Of a stretch of DNA of 11,282 nt, positions 6,689 to 11,282 are shown in pieces. The DNA lies in contig JAEWJG010000367.1 in assembly GCA_023386675.1 (NCBI GenBank), positions 1 to 11,282 on the forward strand, written 5' to 3'. The DNA comes from Actinomycetes bacterium (GTDB lineage Bacteria; Actinomycetota; Actinomycetes; Actinomycetales; Microbacteriaceae). Every line of letters begins with the position of its first letter. Positions within the stretch are counted from its first letter, which is position 1. The translations under genes and the position numbers were made by a program. The notes beneath the pieces are model-generated. The model had not been told where the DNA came from, did not search any database, and saw only the letters and a program-made list of their open reading frames with translations.

Positions 6689-7591
6689 CTACTTGGACAG
6701 GCTCCAGAAGTGTCCGATGCCGCCCGGGTGGTCGACGGTGATCGCCTCGTCGAGGTCGCGGTAGTCGCTGTCCTCGTTGTGGCCGACCATCTTGATCTTG
6801 ATCTGGCCGTTCACGTTCTGCACGGCGGACACGATCTGCACGTGGTCGAGGGAGTCGTTGTCGTTCCAGTCGAACATCACGATGTCGCCGACCTTGATCT
6901 TGTCGCGCTGGTCGAACGAGTACTCGGTGAGGCCCAGTTGCGCTGCGTTCTCACTGAAATAGTTGTCCATGGCCGGCACGTAGCCCCAGGCGGGGCTCCA
7001 GCTCGCGGCCGCATTGCGGTTGTACCAGTCGTCGTTCATCTGCCAGCCGCGGGCGAGCAGGGACTGACTGACGAAGTTGGCGCAGTCTCCGCCGACCGAG
7101 TTCAGGTCGCCGAACTGGGCGGTGTTGTAGTTCTTCCAGTACGTGAGCGCGTAGGCGAGCTGCTTGTCGACCGGTGTCTGCACCTGGTAGTCGTACGTGT
7201 CCGTCGAGGTGGTGACCGGCTTGCCGCTCTTGTCGGTGACGGTGACCGGCACGCTTCCGGCCTGGAAGTTCGCCGCAGCGGGGACGTTCACGACGACCTT
7301 GTCGGCGGTCGCCTGGGCGACGGTGGCGGCCTGGCCGCCGATCTGGACGGCGCCGACCTTCTGCAGGTTGGTGCCCTCGAGGGTGATGGTGCCCCCGGAG
7401 ACGCTGCCCGCGGCCGGCTGGATCGACGACACCACGGACGATTTCGGCGTCGGCGCGGCGGCCTGGGCGACCGCCTTGGTCACGGGCGACGGCTCGCCGG
7501 CGCACGCCGTGAAGGCGAGAGCGGCGGAGGCGGCGACGGCGGTGAGCGCGAGCGTACGCCGCAGACGACGGGAGCGGGCGGGAGAAGTCAT
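6689..7591 (-). CDS. Secreted IPT/TIG-domain + amidase_6-like cysteine hydrolase
   Basis: 300 aa. An Arg-rich N-terminus and hydrophobic stretch (about 14-29) end in 'FTAC' (Cys30), a slightly atypical lipobox, so it is either a lipoprotein or simply secreted. After an Ala/Pro linker comes an IPT/TIG immunoglobulin-like fold (about 53-136: 'IQPAAGSVSGGTITLEGTNL', 'GAVQIGGQAATV'). Residues about 143-300 match the amidase_6 style of NlpC/P60-like papain-fold hydrolases: 'GGDCANFVSQSLLARGW' with likely nucleophile Cys170, 'DHVQIVSAV' with His250 and 'GHNEDSD' with His271/Asn272. The expected role is hydrolysis of cell-wall peptide or amide bonds, with the IPT/TIG module as spacer or binding domain (inference). 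ATG 7591 has only a weak AAGG upstream; the frame is open to 7666 but lacks a secretion-like start there. It is divergent from the MFS gene. Confidence 0.85.
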   Translation of the reverse strand: MTSPARSRRLRRTLALTAVAASAALAFTACAGEPSPVTKAVAQAAAPTPKSSVVSSIQPAAGSVSGGTITLEGTNLQKVGAVQIGGQAATVAQATADKVVVNVPAAANFQAGSVPVTVTDKSGKPVTTSTDTYDYQVQTPVDKQLAYALTYWKNYNTAQFGDLNSVGGDCANFVSQSLLARGWQMNDDWYNRNAAASWSPAWGYVPAMDNYFSENAAQLGLTEYSFDQRDKIKVGDIVMFDWNDNDSLDHVQIVSAVQNVNGQIKIKMVGHNEDSDYRDLDEAITVDHPGGIGHFWSLSK

Positions 7592-7605
7592 CGCCTTGCA
7601 CCATA
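7592..7605 (-). promoter_or_regulatory. Putative -10 element close to the amidase start
   Basis: TATGGT (7605-7600, minus strand) lies 8 nt before the ATG at 7591, so the transcript would begin at or within a base or two of the start codon. The intervening GCAAGGCG holds only a weak AAGG. No clear -35 hexamer. Confidence 0.4.
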
Positions 7606-7639
7606 CGCTCAGAACTTTTGCGTCACCTGTAGAGGGGAC

Positions 7640-7662
7640 ACGCGCGTTCGCTGAGCGCGCGT
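7640..7662. repeat. Perfect 7-bp inverted repeat, 9-nt loop, in the divergent intergenic region
   Basis: ACGCGCG (7640-7646) and CGCGCGT (7656-7662) flank TTCGCTGAG. It lies between the amidase and MFS genes. It could be an operator or only chance GC symmetry. Confidence 0.4.
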
Positions 7663-7668
7663 ACATCT

Positions 7669-7683
7669 TTCGCTGGGAGCGAA
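7669..7683. repeat. Tight hairpin-forming inverted repeat TTCGCT-GGG-AGCGAA
   Basis: A perfect 6-bp repeat with 3-nt centre (7669-7683). The half-site TTCGCT is also present at 7647-7652, inside the neighbouring inverted repeat. It sits just upstream of the proposed MFS promoter, a reasonable place for a regulator site. Confidence 0.4.
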
Positions 7684-7692
7684 CCGGCCGCG

Positions 7693-7722
7693 TTGTGAGC
7701 AGAGTGGCAGCGGGTGTAACTT
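7693..7722 (+). promoter_or_regulatory. Candidate promoter of the MFS exporter gene
   Basis: TTGTGA (7693-7698) and TAACTT (7717-7722) are separated by 18 bp; the second matches TANNNT. A start near 7729 would give a leader of about 55 nt ending in the ribosome binding site before ATG 7785. The -10 overlaps the inverted repeat at 7718-7740. Confidence 0.4.
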
Positions 7723-7740
7723 TGCAGTCTCCGCAAAATT
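7718..7740. promoter_or_regulatory. Operator-like inverted repeat overlapping the MFS -10 region
   Basis: AACTTTGC (7718-7725) and GCAAAATT (7733-7740) are complementary with one mismatch in eight, around a 7-nt centre. Position over the proposed -10 and start site fits a repressor site, as is common for drug-exporter genes. No regulator gene is adjacent in this window. Confidence 0.4.
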
Positions 7741-7784
7741 CCTTTTTCCCTCTTTTGCACCCGAACTCTCGACACCGGAGACAG

Positions 7785-9953
7785 ATGTCCAGTCAGACCA
7801 CCGCGGCGACCGCCGCACCCAAACCGATCATGTCGCATCGCGAGATCCTGCTCGTGATCTTCGGCCTGATGGCCGGCATGTTCCTGTCGGCTCTCGACCA
7901 GACGGTCGTCGGTACCGCCATCCGCACCATCGGCGACGATCTTCACGGTCTGAGCGAGCAGGCGTGGGTGACGACCGGCTACCTGATCCTCTCGACCATC
8001 TCCACGCCGATCTACGGCAAGCTCTCCGACATCTTCGGCCGGCGACCGCTGTTCGTCATCGCGATCGTCATCTTCATCATCGGCTCGATCCTCGCGTCGT
8101 TCTCCACCTCGATGCTCGAGCTCGCCGCGTTCCGTGCCATCCAGGGCCTCGGCGCCGGCGGCCTGATGTCGATGCCGCTCGCCATCATGGGCGACATGCT
8201 CGCCCCCCGCGAGCGAGCCAAGTACCAGGGCTACTTCCTCGCCGTCTTCGGCATCTCGAGCCTGGTCGGCCCGCTGGTCGGCGGCCTGTTCGCCGGCGCC
8301 GACCAGATCCTGTGGATCGCCGGCTGGCGCTGGGTCTTCCTGATCAACGTCCCGATCGGCATCATCGCCCTCGGGATGGTGCTCCGGTTCCTGCACCTGC
8401 CCAAGCGTGAGCGCGGCTCCGCGCGCATCGACTGGTGGGGCGCCGCCGGCGTGATCGTGGCGCTCGTGCCGCTGCTGCTGGTGGCCGAGCAGGGCCGCGA
8501 CTGGGGCTGGGGCAGCCCCGCGTCGATCGCCTGCTACGTGATCGGCGTCGTCGGAATCATCGCGTTCATCCTCATCGAGATCGCCATGAAGGACGACGCG
8601 CTCATCCCGATCAAGCTGTTCCGCTCCAGCACGTTCTCGATGGCCACTGTCATCGGCGTCCTGGTCGGCTTCGGGATGTTCGGCGCGATGCTGACCCTCC
8701 CGCTGTACCTCCAGATCGTGCTCGGCTCGACTCCGACCGAATCCGGTCTGCAGCTGCTGCCGATGATCCTCGGCCTGATGGTCTCGTCCATCGTCTCCGG
8801 CCAGATCATCGCTCGAACCGGCCACTACCGGCAGTTCCCGATCATCGGCACGGCCATGCTCGCCGGCGGGTTCTTCTACCTCACGTTCGTCAAGTACGAC
8901 GACTCGTACTGGTTCATCGCGGGGGCCATGCTGCTCATCGGCCTCGGACTCGGTCAGCTCATGCAGACGCTGACCATCGCCAGCCAGAACTCGGTCGGCC
9001 TCCGGGACATGGGTGTCGCGACCAGCGCCTCCACGTTCTTCCGCCAGATCGGTGGAACGCTCGGCACGGCCGTGCTGCTCTCGCTGCTGTTCACGGTGTT
9101 CCCGACGAACATCAAGTCGTCGCTCACGGACACCCCGACGCTGACCGCTGCGCTGGATGCGGCGTTCACGCCGTCGGTCGCGAGCGATCCCGCGAACAAG
9201 CAGATCATGGCGCAGAGCTACACGAAGATCGTCGACGAGTCGTCGAAGGCAGCGCAGTCGGCTCTGCAGGCGAGCGTCACCAAGGCGCAGGATGCGGCCA
9301 AGGCCGCCGTCGCCCAGGGCGTCGCCGCCGGCGTCATCCCGCCGCAGGCCCAGGCCGCCGCCGAGGCGCAGGCCGTCGCGACCGCCAACGAAAAGGCCGG
9401 CGCCGCCATCGAGCAGAAGGCCCCGTACGCGAAGGTCGCGGCTGACGGAACAGTCACGCTCGACTTCTCGGACGCCGCCGCCCGGTCGCAGTTCGTCGAC
9501 TCGATCGTCCCGCAGATCCAGAAGACGCTGAAGAACACGAACTCGTCGAGCAACAGCTCGGCGACGAACGACACGTCGTTCCTCAACGGCGCCGACCCCC
9601 GGCTCACCAAGCCGTTCCTCGAGGGCTTCAACGCCTCCGCGGTGCAGGTCTACTGGGTCGCGATGATCGTGGTGCTGATCGCGTTCATCCTGTCGCTGTT
9701 CTTCAAGACGCCGCCGCTGCGCGCGAAGTCGGCGCTGCAGGAGGCTGCGGACGACGCCGCCGCTGCGGACGCCGCGAAGAACGCCGAGCGCGAGCCGGTC
9801 GGCGCCTACGCGTCGCTCTCTGAGGACGACGACGAGGACTACGACGTCGGCGTGCTCGCCAACCGCGCGGCGACCGAGTTCGGTGCGCTCGTGGAGCCGG
9901 GGGCGGACACCGCGTCCACCCGCGCTCAGCGGCCGCGCCCGGCGACCGACTGA
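7785..9953 (+). CDS. DHA2-family (14-helix, EmrB/QacA-type) MFS exporter with a large extracytoplasmic loop
   Basis: Proton-driven efflux transporter of the DHA2 group, usually exporting drugs or cationic compounds; the actual substrate is unknown. 722 aa, against roughly 500 for most relatives. Visible family motifs: 'LSALDQTVVGTAI' in helix 1 (Asp38), motif A 'GKLSDIFGRRP' (78-88) and motif C 'GISSLVGPLVGG' (156-167). Helix 13 ends near 440 and helix 14 spans about 621-641. Between them lie about 180 residues: an Ala/Gln-rich, probably helical stretch (about 485-545) and a Ser/Asn linker ('NTNSSSNSSATND', from 584). A charged tail of about 80 residues includes 'SEDDDEDYDV' (679-688). ATG 7785 has GGAG (7777-7780) 4 nt upstream; the open frame to 7197 runs antisense through the amidase gene and is not coding. 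A strong terminator follows. Confidence 0.93.
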   Translation: MSSQTTAATAAPKPIMSHREILLVIFGLMAGMFLSALDQTVVGTAIRTIGDDLHGLSEQAWVTTGYLILSTISTPIYGKLSDIFGRRPLFVIAIVIFIIGSILASFSTSMLELAAFRAIQGLGAGGLMSMPLAIMGDMLAPRERAKYQGYFLAVFGISSLVGPLVGGLFAGADQILWIAGWRWVFLINVPIGIIALGMVLRFLHLPKRERGSARIDWWGAAGVIVALVPLLLVAEQGRDWGWGSPASIACYVIGVVGIIAFILIEIAMKDDALIPIKLFRSSTFSMATVIGVLVGFGMFGAMLTLPLYLQIVLGSTPTESGLQLLPMILGLMVSSIVSGQIIARTGHYRQFPIIGTAMLAGGFFYLTFVKYDDSYWFIAGAMLLIGLGLGQLMQTLTIASQNSVGLRDMGVATSASTFFRQIGGTLGTAVLLSLLFTVFPTNIKSSLTDTPTLTAALDAAFTPSVASDPANKQIMAQSYTKIVDESSKAAQSALQASVTKAQDAAKAAVAQGVAAGVIPPQAQAAAEAQAVATANEKAGAAIEQKAPYAKVAADGTVTLDFSDAAARSQFVDSIVPQIQKTLKNTNSSSNSSATNDTSFLNGADPRLTKPFLEGFNASAVQVYWVAMIVVLIAFILSLFFKTPPLRAKSALQEAADDAAAADAAKNAEREPVGAYASLSEDDDEDYDVGVLANRAATEFGALVEPGADTASTRAQRPRPATD

Positions 9954-9970
9954 TCGCTTTCCACGAACGG

Positions 9971-10004
9971 AACGGCCGTCACTCCTCCTGGAGTGGCGGC
10001 CGTT
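9971..10004 (+). terminator. Strong hairpin terminator after the MFS gene
   Basis: AACGGCCG-T-CACTCC (9971-9985) pairs with GGAGTG-G-CGGCCGTT (9990-10004) through a TCCT loop: 15 pairs including one G-U, starting 17 nt after the stop codon. The following bases (TCGTCATCC) are only mildly T-rich, as is common in high-GC actinobacteria. Confidence 0.8.
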
Positions 10005-10028
10005 TCGTCATCCCCGGAACGACGCGGA

Positions 10029-10042
10029 TGAGAGCGCGATCA
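10029..10042. promoter_or_regulatory. Imperfect upstream LacI-type operator
   Basis: TGAGAGCGCGATCA matches the downstream palindromes TGAGAGCGCTCTCA at 12 of 14 positions. It lies 8 bp upstream of the -35 hexamer. Its centre is 65 bp from that of the first perfect operator and 90 bp from the second, so a DNA loop across the promoter is possible. Confidence 0.45.
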
Positions 10043-10050
10043 CAAAGAAC

Positions 10051-10079
10051 TTGACAGAAGCGCCTGGGGTGTTTTAGAT
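10051..10079 (+). promoter_or_regulatory. Sigma-70-type promoter of the sugar ABC-transporter operon
   Basis: The consensus -35 TTGACA (10051-10056) and the -10 TTAGAT (10074-10079) are separated by 17 bp. TAGATT one base later with 18-bp spacing is an alternative register. The start would fall near 10086, just before the first perfect operator, leaving a leader of about 90 nt. Confidence 0.8.
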
Positions 10080-10090
10080 TCTCTCGAAAC

Positions 10091-10110
10091 GCGTGAGAGC
10101 GCTCTCACGC
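10091..10110. promoter_or_regulatory. LacI-family operator, perfect 20-bp palindrome
   Basis: GCGTGAGAGCGCTCTCACGC is a perfect palindrome located about +5 to +24 relative to the predicted start. Its core TGAGAGCGCTCTCA differs from the known CebR/CelR operator TGGGAGCGCTCCCA of Streptomyces and Thermobifida at one symmetric pair of positions. It is a repression site by position. Confidence 0.8.
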
Positions 10111-10118
10111 TTCGGCGA

Positions 10119-10132
10119 TGAGAGCGCTCTCA
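10119..10132. promoter_or_regulatory. Second LacI-family operator, perfect 14-bp palindrome
   Basis: TGAGAGCGCTCTCA, identical to the core of the first operator and centred exactly 25 bp downstream of it, between the predicted start and the ribosome binding site. Tandem spacing of 25 bp is roughly two and a half helical turns, so bound dimers would lie on opposite faces of the helix. Confidence 0.78.
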
Positions 10133-10177
10133 GCGCGCACCAGGCGCACACCAGACACACGCACAAAGGAGTGAACC

Positions 10178-11282
10178 GTGAAGCTTTCACGACGCACCAG
10201 GATCGCCGCGGCCGTCGCCGGCGCAGCATCCTTCGCCCTCATCGCAGCCGGATGCTCGTCGAGCGGCGGCGGCAGCGGATCCAGCTCGGACCCCGTCACG
10301 CTGACCGTCACCACGTTCGGCACGATGGGCTTCGACAAGCTCTACTCGCAGTACGAGAAGGAGCACCCGAACATCACGATCAAAGCCACCAACATCGACA
10401 CCGGTGACAACGCGCTCACCGACTGGCAGACGAAGCAGGCGGCCGGCAGCGGCCTCCCCGACGTCCAGGCGGTCGAGGAGGGATGGCTCAGCAAGGTCAT
10501 GCAGGTCTCCGACCAGTTCAACGATCTCAAGGACTACGGCGCGAACGACATCAAGAGCCGCTGGGTCGACTGGAAGCTGAAGCAGGCCACCGACAAGAGC
10601 GGCCGCATCATCGGCTACGGCACCGACATCGGACCGGAGGGCCTCTGCTACAACGGCAAGCTGTTCGCCGCCGCGGGCCTGCCCAGCGACCGCGAGTCCG
10701 TCGCCAAGCTGTTCGGCGGCGACAACGCCACCTGGGACGACTTCTTCAAGGTCGGCGAGCAGTATCACGCCGCCACCGGCAAGGCCTGGTACGACCAGTC
10801 CGGCTTCATCTGGAACGCCATGGTGAACCAGCAGAAGGAGGGCTACTACACGACCGGCGGCAAGCTCAACATCAAGGACAACAGCGACCTCAAGGCGCTG
10901 TGGTCCAAGCTCGCCGGCGGCGCAGCGGCCGGTCTCTCCTCCAACCAGACCCAGTGGGACTGGGGCAAAGGCAAGGCGTTCACCGACGGCTCCTTCGCCA
11001 CGTTCGTCTGCCCGGGCTGGATGCTCGGCGTCGTGCAGGGCCAGGTCAAGGCCGGCGGCGGCGATGCCACCACCGGCTGGGACTTCGCCAACGTGTTCCC
11101 GGGCGGCGCAGCCAACTGGGGCGGATCGTTCCTGACGGTCCCGAAGCAGTCGAAGCACCCGAAGGAGGCCGCGGCCCTCGCTGCGTGGCTGACCACCGCG
11201 AAGTCGCAGGTCCAGACGTTCCAGGCGGCCGGCACGTTCCCGTCGGTGACCGCGGCGCAGACGGATGCGGGCGTCACCGGTC
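10178..11282 (+). CDS. Sugar ABC-transporter substrate-binding lipoprotein, N-terminal part (3' end beyond window)
   Basis: The frame is open from GTG 10178 to the window end (368 residues). The start has an excellent AAAGGAG (10165-10171) with a 6-nt spacer. A short basic N-terminus (MKLSRRTR) and hydrophobic stretch lead to 'IAAGCSSSGGG' with lipid-anchoring Cys26, then a Gly/Ser linker. The mature part follows the cluster B / family 1 extracellular solute-binding pattern: 'TVTTFGTMGFDKLYSQYEKEHPNITI' (43-68), 'GLPDVQAVEEGW' (92-103), 'YGTDIGPEGLCYNGKLFAAAGLP', and 'FANVFPGGAANWGGSFLTVPKQSKHPKEAAALAAWL' near the end. Many tryptophans suit carbohydrate stacking. It should capture an oligosaccharide or glycoside for an importer whose permeases probably follow. 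The CebR-like operators hint at cello-oligosaccharides or beta-glucosides, but a different LacI regulator and sugar are possible. Confidence 0.9.
   Translation, partial: MKLSRRTRIAAAVAGAASFALIAAGCSSSGGGSGSSSDPVTLTVTTFGTMGFDKLYSQYEKEHPNITIKATNIDTGDNALTDWQTKQAAGSGLPDVQAVEEGWLSKVMQVSDQFNDLKDYGANDIKSRWVDWKLKQATDKSGRIIGYGTDIGPEGLCYNGKLFAAAGLPSDRESVAKLFGGDNATWDDFFKVGEQYHAATGKAWYDQSGFIWNAMVNQQKEGYYTTGGKLNIKDNSDLKALWSKLAGGAAAGLSSNQTQWDWGKGKAFTDGSFATFVCPGWMLGVVQGQVKAGGGDATTGWDFANVFPGGAANWGGSFLTVPKQSKHPKEAAALAAWLTTAKSQVQTFQAAGTFPSVTAAQTDAGVTG

Larger units (their letters stand above)
10090..10137 (+). promoter_or_regulatory. 5'-leader hairpin capped by a C(UUCG)G tetraloop, built from two operators
   Basis: In RNA the 14-nt sequence at 10094-10107 pairs completely with its copy at 10119-10132. 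Inside, CGC (10108-10110), TTCG (10111-10114) and GCG (10115-10117) close a C(UUCG)G tetraloop with one bulged A (10118). Outside, CGCG (10090-10093) pairs with CGCG (10134-10137) with one bulged G (10133). Total about 21 pairs. No U-run follows and the ribosome binding site is 27 nt downstream, so it is not an obvious terminator or ribosome-binding-site sequestering hairpin. Confidence 0.6.

Noticed and set aside
7623..8825. 400-codon minus-strand frame opposite the MFS gene
   Set aside because: Asp/His/Glu/Arg-rich translation typical of the complement of membrane-protein codons; the MFS reading has all motifs. The plus frame 8435-9445 is an Arg-rich shift of the same gene.
10090..10137. 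The leader hairpin as an intrinsic terminator
   Set aside because: No U-tract follows, and it sits between a consensus promoter and a gene with a strong ribosome binding site. Constitutive termination there would make no sense.
10187..11158. 323-codon minus-strand frame opposite the binding protein
   Set aside because: The plus-strand frame from 10178 has a perfect ribosome binding site, lipoprotein signal and solute-binding motifs and simply lacks a stop inside the window. The antisense frame has none of these.
1..11282. Mobile elements, defence systems, tRNA or rRNA genes
   Set aside because: No transposase, integrase, nuclease, toxin-antitoxin or cloverleaf structure was recognised on either strand; gene content and base composition look uniformly chromosomal.

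Overview
This is high-GC DNA with strong G/C bias at third codon positions. Gene content and protein style (a 'DPRYDPSFQRGY' protein beside pheA, a Pgm of the E. coli class, Ala-rich lipoproteins, LacI-type palindromes) point to an actinobacterium, most likely a Microbacteriaceae member such as Leifsonia. The family-level guess comes from recognised protein style, not from a search.

Left part (1-3900), housekeeping metabolism: the 3' end of a diacylglycerol/YegS-type lipid kinase (+) converges on a small two-helix membrane protein (-), and the two stop codons overlap inside one CTAG. The membrane protein follows pheA (prephenate dehydratase, -), which diverges from pgm (phosphoglucomutase, +).

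Middle part (3901-7591), all on the minus strand, stress and envelope functions: a UspA-type universal stress protein; a 206-bp gap holding a cluster of inverted GGAGATTCG-type repeats; a GAF + PP2C/SpoIIE-type phosphatase; a VanY-like D,D-carboxypeptidase lipoprotein; and a secreted IPT/TIG + amidase_6-like cysteine hydrolase. pheA, the phosphatase, the carboxypeptidase and the amidase have weak or no Shine-Dalgarno sequences. Each has a TANNNT hexamer 6-8 nt before its start codon, which suggests leaderless transcripts.

Right part (7592-11282), transport: a divergent intergenic region with several inverted repeats precedes a 722-aa DHA2-type (14-helix) MFS exporter with an exceptionally large extracytoplasmic loop, followed by a strong hairpin terminator. 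A textbook promoter (TTGACA/TTAGAT) overlaid with LacI-family palindromes TGAGAGCGCTCTCA then drives a sugar ABC-transporter binding lipoprotein that runs off the window. Two of these operators can also pair with each other in the mRNA, around a C(UUCG)G tetraloop.

I see no defence system, CRISPR array, insertion sequence, prophage, tRNA or rRNA. The most interesting content is regulatory: the operator/leader-hairpin arrangement, the leaderless promoters and the intergenic palindromic repeat cluster.
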